Origin: Halococcus sediminicola
GTDB taxonomy: Archaea > Halobacteriota > Halobacteria > Halobacteriales > Halococcaceae
Assembly (NCBI RefSeq): GCF_000755245.1
Contig: NZ_BBMP01000022.1
Span: forward strand, 186,001 to 250,000
Length of the DNA: 64,000 bases
Direction of reading: 5' to 3'
Shown here: piece after piece, positions 8,843 through 17,381 of the stretch
Layout: each line of letters starts with the position of its first letter
Numbering within the stretch: position 1 is the stretch's first letter
Made by a program: the position numbers and the translations under genes
The notes under the pieces: model-generated
The model's input: only the letters and a program-made list of their open reading frames with translations
What the model was told of the DNA's origin: nothing
Databases searched by the model: none

Positions 8843-8906
8843 CTCTCGCCTCCCGACGGGAGCCAGCCAGTCGATGCCCACGACGAACCGAGAGCCGAGA
8901 GGAATC

Positions 8907-9977
8907 TCACGGCCCGCCCCTGCGGTCTTCGAGGGCGGCCAGTTCGTCGTAGCGCGCTGTCTCCAACTGGTCGCTCTCGCGGAGGACGAACGGACCGATG
9001 GCGAGCGTGCGCTGGATCATCGTCAGGATGCGCAGCACGTGGGCGAGCACGACCGCAAAGGGCAGTAGCGTGAACACGAACAGCGCACTGACGAGGAGGA
9101 AGGCGGCGTCGATACCGAGCAGAGCGGTACCCGAAAGCCCCGTGGGGTCGAAGACGAGGATCATGTAGGCGGCGACCGACAGCGACGGCATCGCGCCGTA
9201 GAGGACGCCCCGCGAGATGTTGATGATCTCCCACTGGACGTAGTGGGTCTTGAAGTGCTCGCGCGCCGGGGCGAAAAACCGCAACGCCTCGATGAGGTCG
9301 TCGAAGGCCGCGTCCGCTTCCGCGGGGAGCGAATCGGCGTATTTGGCCTTCAGGTTGCGCGCGGCGAATATCTTCCACGAGTAGTTGTAGTTGAGGACCG
9401 GCAGGAGGACGTCGAACGAGCCGAAATCGGTACCGGTGAGGTCGTCGCTGACGGTCCGGCTGTGATCCAAGAGCCCCTCGGCGTACCGTTCGATCTCCCG
9501 AAGGTCGTTCTCGTCGCTCACGGCCCGCTTGAGCGTTCGTGCCCGTGCGTCGGCCGTCTCGATGAGCGTTCTGAGAAAGCGCGACGGTTCGGCCGGCGCG
9601 ACCGCGATACCGGCGGTCCGCTCGACGTCGTTGCGAAAGTCGGTCTCGTTTTCCATGCGCGTCTCCTGTTCGCCGAGCGGGCCGATCTCCTGTGAGAGGA
9701 CGAACTGGGCGATCGAGAGCACGAGCGTGATACTCGTGACGAGTGCGATGACGACGGAACCGAACAGCGACGCGACGCCGCTGGTGGTGACGAGTTGGCG
9801 TGCCGCACTCGGACCGAACAGATGCAGCGCGAGCAGCGTCGCGTACGCGCCGACCGAGAAGATGCCCGTCACGAGCCAGCGGTTCGCGCTGATGAGAAAC
9901 CACATCTTCAGTCGGCTCTCGCCGGCACGCTCGCGCATCGTGTCCGCCGGCCGTGAGATCGTCTCCGAGTCGCCCAT
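8907..9977 (-). CDS. Unknown haloarchaeal membrane protein
   Basis: I do not recognise this 356-residue protein. Two membrane segments lie at residues 30-55 and 65-95. A soluble, charged region follows (about 100-260) with a 'NYNYSWKIFAARNLKAKY' segment, then two more membrane segments at 260-315. The layout (two helices, cytoplasmic-sized domain, two helices) resembles a sensor or a channel regulator more than a transporter. It lies 64 bases upstream of the FNT channel in the same direction and may be cotranscribed with it. Confidence 0.7.
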   Translation of the reverse strand: MGDSETISRPADTMRERAGESRLKMWFLISANRWLVTGIFSVGAYATLLALHLFGPSAARQLVTTSGVASLFGSVVIALVTSITLVLSIAQFVLSQEIGPLGEQETRMENETDFRNDVERTAGIAVAPAEPSRFLRTLIETADARARTLKRAVSDENDLREIERYAEGLLDHSRTVSDDLTGTDFGSFDVLLPVLNYNYSWKIFAARNLKAKYADSLPAEADAAFDDLIEALRFFAPAREHFKTHYVQWEIINISRGVLYGAMPSLSVAAYMILVFDPTGLSGTALLGIDAAFLLVSALFVFTLLPFAVVLAHVLRILTMIQRTLAIGPFVLRESDQLETARYDELAALEDRRGGP

Positions 9978-10121
9978 CGCGTTGGCCCCCGTTCGGGGGT
10001 CGATGGGTTAAACGGCCGGCTTGTATACTCATAGAGCGGCTCTCGCCACCGATCCGCAGCGTTCCCGGACGAGTTGGAAGCGGACGAAAAGACCCTTGTT
10101 CGACTCGCCCGAATCACCGAC

Positions 10122-11582
10122 ATGAGCCGACGAGAGCCACCGCAGACCGAGGAAGGCTGGTACGCACTCCACGACTTTCGAACTGTGGACTGGGACGGCT
10201 GGCGAGCGGCCCCCGACCGCGAGCGCGAGCGCGCCATCGAGGAGGGCGTCGACTACCTCAGCGAGCACGAGGCGCTCGCGGACGCCGACGCGGGCGGGTC
10301 GGCCGTCTTCAGCGTGCTCGGCCACGGTGCGGACCTGCTCGTCCTCCATCTCAGACCCTCGATGGTCGACCTCGACACCGCCGAACGGCGTTTCGAGCAA
10401 ACGGCCTTCGCGGAGTTCACCGAGCAGACCGACTCCTATCTCTCGGTCACGGAGGTGTCGGGCTACATGTCACAGGAGTACTTCGAGGGCGAGGAGGTCG
10501 AGGACACGGGGATGGCCAACTACATCGAATCCCGGTTGAAGCCCGACATCCCCGACAGCGAGTACGTTTCGTTCTATCCGATGGACAAGCGCCGCGGGCC
10601 CGAGAACAACTGGTACGACCTGCCCTTCGACGAGCGCGCCGACCTGATGAGCGGCCACGGCGACATCGGGCGCGATTATGCAGGAAAAGTCACGCAGATC
10701 ATCACCGGTTCCGTCGGCTTCGACGATTACGAGTGGGGCGTGACGCTCTTTGCCGATGATCCGGCCCAGATCAAGAAACTGCTCTACGAGATGCGCTTCG
10801 ACCCGTCGAGTTCGCGCTACGCCGAGTTCGGTCGATTCCGGTTCGGTCGCCGGTTTCCACCCGAGGACCTCGGAGCGCTGCTCGCCGGCGAACCGGTCCC
10901 GACCGGCGACGACCCACACGCCGGTACGGACACGAGCCACGGCGAGGGGAGTCCACACGGCGACCACGGGGACGACACGGGCGAGGACGAGAGCGAGACG
11001 ATCCGCGACGTGCTCGACGAGGAGGGCATCTACGCGGGCCAGCCCCACGGCGAGGACGTCCACGCAATGGTGCTCTACTCCGAGGCCGATCCCATGGAGC
11101 TCGAGGCGGACGTGTCGGGGCTGCGCGGCAACTTCGAGCACTACGATACTCACGTGAAAACCGCAGTGTACGAAAACCCGGACGGTGGGAAGTCGGCGGT
11201 CGTCAGCATCTGGGACACGGCGAGCGCGGCCGAGACCGCCGGCGGCTTCCTCTCGGATCTCCCGGGCATCGTCGCGCGTGGACGCGGCGACGGCGGCGAG
11301 GGCTTCGGCACGATGGGGATGTTCTACACCACGAAACCCGACCAGCGCGAGGCGTTCGTCGAGCGCTTCGATACGGTCGGGGAACTCCTCGCGGAGATGG
11401 ATGGCCACGACAGTACTGATTTACTGGTCAACCGCGAGAACGAGAACGACATGTTCATCGCCAGCCGCTGGCGCTCGCGCGAGGACGCGATGGACTTCTT
11501 CCGCAGCGACGAGTTCCGCGAGACGGTCTCCTTCGGCCGCGAGGTGCTCGCCGACCGGCCCCGTCACGTGTTCCTCGCGTGA
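10122..11582 (+). CDS. pitA: PitA: HemQ/chlorite-dismutase-like heme protein fused to a monooxygenase-type domain
   Basis: The 486-residue protein has two parts. Residues 1-250 are a chlorite dismutase/HemQ-like domain with the diagnostic block YPMDKRRGPENNWYDLP near residue 155 and a conserved histidine in 'MSGHGDIGRDYAGKVTQIITGS', then 'RFGRRF'. HemQ proteins decarboxylate coproheme to heme. After a His- and Asp-rich linker (residues about 265-300) comes an antibiotic-biosynthesis-monooxygenase-like domain (about 305-486). This fusion is known in haloarchaea as PitA. ATG at 10122 was chosen because the preceding in-frame codons lie in the upstream region and the family starts with a short tail before 'EGWYALHDF'. 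A heme-synthesis role is likely but not shown for this member. Confidence 0.9.
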   Translation: MSRREPPQTEEGWYALHDFRTVDWDGWRAAPDRERERAIEEGVDYLSEHEALADADAGGSAVFSVLGHGADLLVLHLRPSMVDLDTAERRFEQTAFAEFTEQTDSYLSVTEVSGYMSQEYFEGEEVEDTGMANYIESRLKPDIPDSEYVSFYPMDKRRGPENNWYDLPFDERADLMSGHGDIGRDYAGKVTQIITGSVGFDDYEWGVTLFADDPAQIKKLLYEMRFDPSSSRYAEFGRFRFGRRFPPEDLGALLAGEPVPTGDDPHAGTDTSHGEGSPHGDHGDDTGEDESETIRDVLDEEGIYAGQPHGEDVHAMVLYSEADPMELEADVSGLRGNFEHYDTHVKTAVYENPDGGKSAVVSIWDTASAAETAGGFLSDLPGIVARGRGDGGEGFGTMGMFYTTKPDQREAFVERFDTVGELLAEMDGHDSTDLLVNRENENDMFIASRWRSREDAMDFFRSDEFRETVSFGREVLADRPRHVFLA

Positions 11583-11634
11583 GAAGCGTCGGGAGCGGGC
11601 GAAGAGTTTTGTACCATCCCCGAGGCCCTGCACC

Positions 11635-12579
11635 GTGAACGCGCTCACGGACCTGCTACGCCTGTGCTGTCTGCCGCTGTTGGGCTGGGCGGCCGTCCGC
11701 GACGTTCGCACCCGACGCGTGCCCGATCGGACGTGGCTGCCGCTGCTCGCGCTCGGCGGCGCGCTGCTCGCGTGGGACGTTTCGAGCGTGCTCCGGGGAA
11801 CGCGCCCGCTCGACACCGGCGTGTTCGCGCTGCGAGTGGTCATCAGTCTCGGCGTTGTCGCTCCCCTCGGACTGCTCTTCTGGCGGGTCGGCGCGTTCGG
11901 CGGTGCGGACGCGAAGGCCCTCGCCGTGCTCTGCCTGCTCTTTCCATCCGTTCCCGCCTACCAGTTTTCGAACGTCGCGCTGCCGCTCGCCGAGACCAGC
12001 GGCGTCTTTTCGCTGACGGTGCTCACGAACGCGGCACTCGTCGGCGGGACGGCTCCAGTTTACCTGTTCGCCCGGAACGCGCTCGCCGGGCGATTCACGC
12101 CCGAGAGTTTCGTCGGTCGCCCGGTTCGCTGGCGGGAACTCCCGAACACTCACGGCCGACTCCTCGCGCGCGCGAACGGTCTCGACGGTGGTTTCGACCT
12201 CGACGCGCTGCGGCTGTATCTCTGCTGGCGCGGGGCGAGCCTCGAACGCCTCCGGGCGACCCCCGACCGCTCGCGCGACCCGACGAGCCTCCCCGAAGAG
12301 CGGCCAGCACCGGACGACGGTGCGATCGACCCGTTCGCGGACGGTGGCGAGCGCGCCGACCTGTGGGCTGCGGCGGCGTTTCTCGACGCCGTCGAAGGGA
12401 ACGCCTACGGAACGACGCCGGCCCGCCTGCGCGCCGCGCTCGACGCGCTCGTGGCCCGCGACCGGCTCTGGGTGACGCCCGGGATACCGTTTCTCGTGCC
12501 TTTGTTCGTGGGGCTCTGTCTCGCGCTCGTCTACGGCGACCTGCTGTACGCCGCGATGGGCGCGTTCGGACTGCTGTGA
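11635..12579 (+). CDS. A24 family prepilin/pre-archaellin peptidase
   Basis: The 314-residue protein starts at GTG 11635 and opens with a membrane helix. The first aspartate motif is 'AAVRDVRTRRVPDRTW' near residue 20. The second is GGADAK near residue 85, the haloarchaeal form of the GxGD signature. These two aspartates form the catalytic pair of type IV prepilin peptidases, which cleave class III signal peptides of pilins and archaellins. A hydrophilic region (about 160-285) precedes the last membrane helices, as in other haloarchaeal PibD-like proteins. No pilin gene is nearby. Confidence 0.87.
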   Translation: MNALTDLLRLCCLPLLGWAAVRDVRTRRVPDRTWLPLLALGGALLAWDVSSVLRGTRPLDTGVFALRVVISLGVVAPLGLLFWRVGAFGGADAKALAVLCLLFPSVPAYQFSNVALPLAETSGVFSLTVLTNAALVGGTAPVYLFARNALAGRFTPESFVGRPVRWRELPNTHGRLLARANGLDGGFDLDALRLYLCWRGASLERLRATPDRSRDPTSLPEERPAPDDGAIDPFADGGERADLWAAAAFLDAVEGNAYGTTPARLRAALDALVARDRLWVTPGIPFLVPLFVGLCLALVYGDLLYAAMGAFGLL

Positions 12580-12585
12580 CACCCC

Positions 12586-13179
12586 TCAGCCGAACAGTCT
12601 CGCGATCCGCGACAGCAACCCACTCGGTTCGGGTTCCTCGGCCTCCCAAAGCCGGAAGGCCGCGGCGACGTCGGCGTTCTCGCTGGCGACCAGCTCCGCT
12701 TCGTCCGGCGCGACGACGAGCAGGTTGATCTCGTAGTGGCCGTAGTAGCCGTACTTGAGCAGCGTTCGGTCGCTGAAGCCCGCGACGAACTTCTCTACCG
12801 CCCCGGGGATCGTCTCGACGACGAGTGCGAACGTGAAGTCGGTGCTGAAGTGCTCTTCGTCGGTGTCGATATCCCCACCGAGGTCGTGGCCGAGGGCGAC
12901 GAGGGTTTCGAGCGCTGCCACGTTCACCCGCTCGTTCCGACGGACGAACAGGTGCTCGAACGAGCCGTGATTAGCGTACGACAGCGCCTCGTGGAAGAAC
13001 TGCTTCTTGCTCTCCACGCGGAGGTGGCCGTAGAGCGTGAACGGCTCGCCACGAACCCGGTGGTCGCGCTCCAGGTCGTAGTTGAACATGAGCCGGTCGG
13101 ACACACGGTCTACGTACTCGTCGTCCCAGTCCGGAACGTCTCGGACGGATCCGTCCCCGCGTTCGGCGTCGGAACTCAT
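12586..13179 (-). CDS. Conserved haloarchaeal hypothetical protein
   Basis: A soluble, acidic protein of 197 residues that I cannot assign. It contains the segment 'FTLYGHLRVESKKQFFHEALSYANHGSFEHLFV' (described in pieces: GHLRVESKKQFFHEAL, ANHGSFEHLFV) and a later 'KYGYYGHYEINLLVV', suggesting an alpha/beta fold with two similar halves. The start ATG at 13179 overlaps the stop of the upstream cupin gene by 4 bases, so the two are translationally coupled. It may act with the cupin protein; no reaction can be proposed. Confidence 0.75.
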   Translation of the reverse strand: MSSDAERGDGSVRDVPDWDDEYVDRVSDRLMFNYDLERDHRVRGEPFTLYGHLRVESKKQFFHEALSYANHGSFEHLFVRRNERVNVAALETLVALGHDLGGDIDTDEEHFSTDFTFALVVETIPGAVEKFVAGFSDRTLLKYGYYGHYEINLLVVAPDEAELVASENADVAAAFRLWEAEEPEPSGLLSRIARLFG

Positions 13180-13547
13180 GGCTCGTAGGCGTGGACATCG
13201 CCCGAGACCGGCGGTGCGCCGATGGCGAGGACCTCGACGGCCGCGGTGGCGGTTTCGGGGTTGAACGCTCGCTGTGGGCTGCCGGGGTCGACGGCGAACA
13301 GGCCGTTCTCTCCGATTTCGTGGGTCTCTTCGGGCGTTTCGACGTGGAGGGTTCCCGAGAGCACGTAGAAGGCTTCCTCCTGTTCGTCGTGGTAGTGGTA
13401 GGCGAGCGGCAGCATCTCGCCCGGTTCGGCCCGAAAGCGATTGAGCGCCAGCCGTTCGAGTCCGGCTGGTTCGGCGAGTCGTCTGAGGGTACAGGGACGG
13501 TCGTCGCTCGGTTCGACCGCGCTGGTGTCGAGTGTGCGATAGCCCAT
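13176..13547 (-). CDS. Small cupin-domain protein
   Basis: The 123-residue protein carries the cupin metal-binding pattern: HYHDEQEEAFYVLSG near residue 51 (two histidines and a glutamate) and a second motif around 'AVDPGSPQRAFNP' near residue 86. The second motif lacks the usual histidine, so metal binding may be altered. Cupins of this size bind small ligands or act as mono-domain enzymes, and the ligand here is unknown. Its stop overlaps the next gene by 4 bases. Confidence 0.83.
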   Translation of the reverse strand: MGYRTLDTSAVEPSDDRPCTLRRLAEPAGLERLALNRFRAEPGEMLPLAYHYHDEQEEAFYVLSGTLHVETPEETHEIGENGLFAVDPGSPQRAFNPETATAAVEVLAIGAPPVSGDVHAYEP

Positions 13548-13599
13548 ACCGTGCCGACGACACAGGCGGACAAAAGCGCACGGTGCACGCCACGCGAAC

Positions 13600-13605
13600 G
13601 TTTAA
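13600..13605 (+). promoter_or_regulatory. TATA-like element before the 74-residue gene
   Basis: TTTAAA stands 27-32 bases before the ATG at 13632, the spacing expected for a leaderless archaeal transcript. It is the main reason to treat the following short frame as a gene. Confidence 0.45.
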
Positions 13606-13631
13606 ACGGTCGCTCGACGTACGGGACGAGC

Positions 13632-13856
13632 ATGGGTGGAACGGACCGCGAAACGTGCGGTCGGTGTGCCATGACCTCCGTGACCGGCGTCGTCAGCGAG
13701 AACAGGGACGGCGAACGGGCGAGCGCGGACCCGTTCGCCGGGTCGCGTATCGAACTGTCCGACCGCGAACTCAGACGAGTCTCGCCGTCGGCGTGGTTCG
13801 CCGGCGTCAAGCACAGACTCGATGCGGTCGTGACGCGACTCACCTACGGACAGTAG
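13632..13856 (+). CDS. Small hypothetical protein, 74 residues, with a CGRC motif
   Basis: A short frame from ATG 13632 with a TATA-like TTTAAA 28 bases upstream. The product has CGRC at residues 9-12, then an acidic middle and a C-terminus 'VSPSAWFAGVKHRLDAVVTRL' that is probably helical and amphipathic. Codon use (G or C in most third positions) agrees with neighbouring genes. No family is recognised. It ends 11 bases before the next gene, so the two may be cotranscribed. Confidence 0.5.
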   Translation: MGGTDRETCGRCAMTSVTGVVSENRDGERASADPFAGSRIELSDRELRRVSPSAWFAGVKHRLDAVVTRLTYGQ

Positions 13857-13867
13857 AGAGGTAGTAG

Positions 13868-14554
13868 ATGGAAGAGAGCATTTCAGGATTCAAAGAGCGC
13901 GGCGGGTGGAACGAGATCGTCGAGCACGGCGAGCGTATCACGCACGCACTCGCCGAGTTCGGAGCCGAGGGCGAGGCGTTCGACGAGTGGGACGAGTGGC
14001 GGCCGAAAAACCACGAGCGCCTCGACGAGGACGTCAACGAGAAGACCGCCGAACAGGCGAGCATCGGGGAGGGCGAGGGTGAGCGCGCCGGGAAGGCTCC
14101 CGACGAGGACCTCAAAAGTGCCGGCGAGAAGCTCTCCCAGTCCTACGCGAACATCGACGACCCCGACGAGGCGGTCGACTCGTGGGGCGAGTCGCTCGAA
14201 TACGTCGCGCGCGCGGCCGATTCGGCGGGGCGAAAGGCGATTCGTACTGTGGAAGACACGGTCTACAAGAACGTGATGACGCAGGTCGCGCCCTACTACT
14301 TCGACAACGAACTCGTGAGCGCGAACCTCCAGCGAACCGACAGCGCCCGCGAGGGCGAGTATGCGGGGTACATCTTCGAGGTCAACGTCAACGACGACGA
14401 CCTCAAAGACGAAGTATCAGAGCGTCTCGGCGAGTACGAGGACCGCGTCGACCGCTGGCACGTCACGACCGAAAAGCGCACCGAGGCGCTCGAAGCGGTC
14501 GAGGGCGGCGAGGTCGACGAGCCGGAGCCGGATACCGACTTCACGACGAACTAG
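13868..14554 (+). CDS. DUF5828-like haloarchaeal protein
   Basis: A very acidic 228-residue soluble protein with no membrane segment. The N-terminus 'EESISGFKERGGWNEIVEHG' and the later 'YKNVMTQVAPYYFDNELVSAN' match my recollection of the haloarchaeal DUF5828 family, for which no function is established. The last 80 residues alternate strands and helices. It overlaps the 3' end of the convergent CBS-domain gene by 14 bases. Confidence 0.75.
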   Translation: MEESISGFKERGGWNEIVEHGERITHALAEFGAEGEAFDEWDEWRPKNHERLDEDVNEKTAEQASIGEGEGERAGKAPDEDLKSAGEKLSQSYANIDDPDEAVDSWGESLEYVARAADSAGRKAIRTVEDTVYKNVMTQVAPYYFDNELVSANLQRTDSAREGEYAGYIFEVNVNDDDLKDEVSERLGEYEDRVDRWHVTTEKRTEALEAVEGGEVDEPEPDTDFTTN

Positions 14555-15920
14555 GCTCGTCGTCGACCTCGACCGTCTCGCGTTCGGTCTCGGGCAGTCG
14601 ATGGACGCGCGCGGTCGTGATGCGCGTGTTCTCGACCGACTCGACCGTGATCTCGACGCCATCGTAGTCGATGCTCTCGCCCTCCTCGACCAGCCGGCCC
14701 GCACGATTGAAGATGAAGCCCGCGATGGTCTCGAACTCCTCGCCCTCGGGCAACTCGATGTCGAGGGCTTCGTTGACCTCGTCGATGTTGACTTCGCCCG
14801 CCACGAGCACCGTCTCGTCGTCGATGTGCTCGACGGGTTCGCGCTCGCCACCTTCGAGGATCTCGCCGACGATCTCCTCGATCATGTCCTCGACCGAGAC
14901 CAGTCCCTCGGTGGTGCCGAACTCGTCGACGACGATGGCGATGCGCATGCGATCGCGGCGCATCTCCGTGAGCAGTTCGTCGACGTTCTTCGATTCCGGG
15001 ACGTGCAGTGTGGGTCGGATGAGGTCCGCGAGGTCGAGATCGCCCGACTCGCCGTAGTTCAGGTCGCGGACGAGGTCGCGGATGTGGACTGTGCCGATGA
15101 CGTTGTCGAGGCTGCCCTCACAGACCGGGATGCGCGCGTGGCCGCTCTGGACACAGGTCTCGATGGCCTCCTCGATCGACGCCTCGGCGGTGACGGCGGT
15201 CACGTCCAGTCGCGGCGTCATCACCTCCTTGGCGATGGTGTTGTTGAACCTGAAGATCCGCTGGAGCATCTCGCGTTCGTCCTCGGCGATGACGCCCTCG
15301 CGCTCGCCCGTCTCGATGATGTCCTGGATTTCGTCGCGGGTGACGTAGGAGGTTTCGATGGCCGACCCGCCCCCAGTGATGCGATTGATCTGGCGGGTGA
15401 GGTAGTCGAAGACGACGATCAACGGAAGCAGGCCGTATTCGGCGAGTTTCAGCGGGCGGGCGATGGTGAGCGCCCATGACTCGGTGTTCTCGACGGCGTA
15501 GGATTTGGGCGCGCTCTCGCCGAACAGCAGCACGAGCGCCGTGATGCCGAACGTGGAGATGGCGACGGCCGCTCCCTGCGAGTAATAGAGCGCGAGCAAC
15601 CCCGTCGTGATGGAAGTCATGGCGATGTTGACGATGTTGTTCCCCACGAGAATCGTCACCAGCAGGCGGTGCGGGTTGGATTTGAGGTCGGCCATCGTCG
15701 CCGCACCCGGCGTTCCTTCCTCGACGAGCGCCTCCACGCGGTGGGAGGCCAGCGAGAACATGGCGATCTCCGAAGAAGAGAAGAACGCCGAGAGACCGAT
15801 GAGCACCAGCACGACGACGACACCGATGGCGGTGAACGTCCCATTGGAAATCGAGACCCCGAGGACATCGACGGCGAGCGGGGTGGCGGGCGCATCCATC
15901 ACGAACGCGAGAGGTTGCAT
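14541..15920 (-). CDS. CNNM/CorC-type membrane protein (DUF21, CBS pair, CorC_HlyC)
   Basis: This 459-residue protein shows the order typical of the 'hemolysin' or CNNM family. A DUF21 membrane domain occupies residues about 20-190 with three to four helices and 'GESAPKSYAVENTE'. Two CBS domains follow (about 215-335; 'VMTPRLDVTAVTAEASIEEA' and 'IVVDEFGTTEGLVSVEDMIEEIVG'), then a CorC_HlyC domain (about 360-440). Relatives export magnesium or bind adenine nucleotides; no haemolytic activity should be assumed. ATG at 15920 is used; a TTG just before it and an ATG at 15899 are alternatives. Confidence 0.9.
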   Translation of the reverse strand: MQPLAFVMDAPATPLAVDVLGVSISNGTFTAIGVVVVLVLIGLSAFFSSSEIAMFSLASHRVEALVEEGTPGAATMADLKSNPHRLLVTILVGNNIVNIAMTSITTGLLALYYSQGAAVAISTFGITALVLLFGESAPKSYAVENTESWALTIARPLKLAEYGLLPLIVVFDYLTRQINRITGGGSAIETSYVTRDEIQDIIETGEREGVIAEDEREMLQRIFRFNNTIAKEVMTPRLDVTAVTAEASIEEAIETCVQSGHARIPVCEGSLDNVIGTVHIRDLVRDLNYGESGDLDLADLIRPTLHVPESKNVDELLTEMRRDRMRIAIVVDEFGTTEGLVSVEDMIEEIVGEILEGGEREPVEHIDDETVLVAGEVNIDEVNEALDIELPEGEEFETIAGFIFNRAGRLVEEGESIDYDGVEITVESVENTRITTARVHRLPETERETVEVDDEPSSS

Positions 15921-16018
15921 CAACGTAGCAACCGTTGCTTGCCGGCCGGATTAAACGTTCGCATGGCGGGGGTCGGTCGAGGCGAAGGGCTTAGGCGGCT
16001 CTCGACCCAACCCATGCC

Positions 16019-16303
16019 ATGAGCGCCACCCGCACCGACGTCGCCGAATCGACCGAGCCGCTCACCCTCTACCGGCTTCAGGCCTGCCCGTTCTGCGAAC
16101 GGGTCGTGCGCCGACTCGACGAACTGGACGTCGACTACGAGTCGCGCTTCGTCGAGGCGCTGCACTCGAAACGCGACGCCGTCAAGCGGGTCTGTGGCAA
16201 GCGCACCGTTCCGGCCATCACCGACCCGAACACCGGCGTGACGATGGCCGAGAGCGCCAACATCGTCGAATACCTCGACGGCACCTACGGGGAGCACGCC
16301 TGA
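16019..16303 (+). CDS. Glutaredoxin-like / GST N-terminal domain protein
   Basis: The 94-residue protein has a thioredoxin fold with the redox motif CPFC near residue 24 and the cis-proline segment 'KRTVPAITDPNTG' near residue 62. The next block, 'MAESANIVEYLDGTYG', is typical of the N-terminal domain of glutathione S-transferases. Haloarchaea use gamma-glutamylcysteine in place of glutathione, so the likely role is thiol-disulfide exchange with that thiol. Its stop overlaps the start of the peroxiredoxin-like gene by one base, and a third gene (sua5) follows in the same way. Confidence 0.9.
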   Translation: MSATRTDVAESTEPLTLYRLQACPFCERVVRRLDELDVDYESRFVEALHSKRDAVKRVCGKRTVPAITDPNTGVTMAESANIVEYLDGTYGEHA

Positions 16304-16809
16304 TGGTCGACTTCGACGTGGTGGAACTCGACGCCACCGACCACCCCGAGGCGGGCGAGCAGGCACCCGACTTCACCCGCCCGCTCGTCGACGACGAACT
16401 CTGGGCGGACGTCTCGCTCTCGGAACTCCTCGACGACGGCCCGCTCGTCCTGCTCTTTCATCCGATGGACGGGGCGTTCCCGGCGACCTATCTCTGGAAC
16501 GAGGTTCGAGAGCGCGGCTGGACGGACGACATAGCGGTCGTCGGTCTCTCCATTTCGACGCCGTACGCACACAAGCAACTCATCGCGGAGCGGGGTATCG
16601 ACGCACGGCTGTTCTCGGACCCACAGAACGGCGTCGCCGAGAAATACGACATCGTCAACGACCTCGATGGGATGGCCGGTGTTTCGGAACCGCGGCCCGC
16701 GGCGTTCGTCGTCGACAGGGAGGGGACGATTCAGTACACCTGGGTCGCTGAGGAGTGGCCCGCCTTCCCCGACTACGACGCCATCGAGGCAGCCATCGAC
16801 GAGCTGTGA
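16303..16809 (+). CDS. Peroxiredoxin-like protein without any cysteine
   Basis: The 168-residue protein has an AhpC/TSA-like fold: 'GEQAPDFTRPLVDDE' at residue 18, a strand 'PLVLLFHPMDGAFPATYLW' where peroxiredoxins carry the PxxxT/SxxC active site, then 'VVGLSISTPYAHKQLI' and 'PRPAAFVVDREGTIQYTWV'. No cysteine occurs anywhere in the sequence, so the peroxidatic residue is missing (the position reads 'PATYLW'). It cannot act as a normal thiol peroxidase. It is embedded between a glutaredoxin and Sua5 with one-base overlaps on both sides. Confidence 0.87.
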   Translation: MVDFDVVELDATDHPEAGEQAPDFTRPLVDDELWADVSLSELLDDGPLVLLFHPMDGAFPATYLWNEVRERGWTDDIAVVGLSISTPYAHKQLIAERGIDARLFSDPQNGVAEKYDIVNDLDGMAGVSEPRPAAFVVDREGTIQYTWVAEEWPAFPDYDAIEAAIDEL

Positions 16810-17381
16810 TGGACGTCTCGCGCGCCGCCGCGGCCGTTGCGGAGGGTGGGCTCGTCGTCTATCCGACCGAGACGGTCTACGGTCTCGGTGCCGACGCGCT
16901 CGACGCCGACGCCGTCGGCCGGGTCTTCGAGGCGAAAGGTCGCTCACACGAGAAGCCGATCTCGCTGGCCGTCCCCACAGTGGAGGCGGCGTTCGAGCAC
17001 ACGGACCCGACCGAGCGCGAGCAGCGGTTCATGGACGAGTTCCTCCCCGGTCCCGTCACCGTGCTCGTCGAGGCGGGAGAGGAGGTCCCCGAGAACCTGA
17101 CCGCCGGGCGTTCCCGTGTGGGGGTGCGCGTGCCCGACCAGCCAGTGGCCCGAAAACTGCTCGAAGGGACCGGGCCGCTGACCTCGACGAGCGCGAACGT
17201 GAGCGGGCAGCCGAGCGCGCGGCGCGTCGCGGAGATAGACGAGGGAATCCGTGCGGCCTGCGGGGCCGTCCTCGACGACGGCGAGTGTCCGGGCACCGAG
17301 AGCAGCGTCGTCGACGTTTCGTCGGGGAGCATCCACCGGCGCGGAGCACGGGCCGCGGACGTTGCGGCGTGGCTCGACTAG
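16809..17381 (+). CDS. sua5: Threonylcarbamoyl-AMP synthase (Sua5/YciO/YrdC family)
   Basis: The 190-residue single-domain protein has the family's N-terminal signature VVYPTETVYGLGADA at residue 16, the basic KRSHEKPIS-like stretch ('KGRSHEKPISLAVPT'), 'LPGPVTVLVEA' near residue 78 and 'PLTSTSANVSGQPS' near residue 120. The family makes threonylcarbamoyl-AMP from threonine, bicarbonate and ATP for the t6A37 modification of tRNAs. It lacks the extra Sua5 C-terminal domain, so it is of YrdC/TsaC length. It starts on the stop codon of the previous gene, and its stop overlaps that of the convergent Cas4-like gene. Confidence 0.93.
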   Translation: MDVSRAAAAVAEGGLVVYPTETVYGLGADALDADAVGRVFEAKGRSHEKPISLAVPTVEAAFEHTDPTEREQRFMDEFLPGPVTVLVEAGEEVPENLTAGRSRVGVRVPDQPVARKLLEGTGPLTSTSANVSGQPSARRVAEIDEGIRAACGAVLDDGECPGTESSVVDVSSGSIHRRGARAADVAAWLD

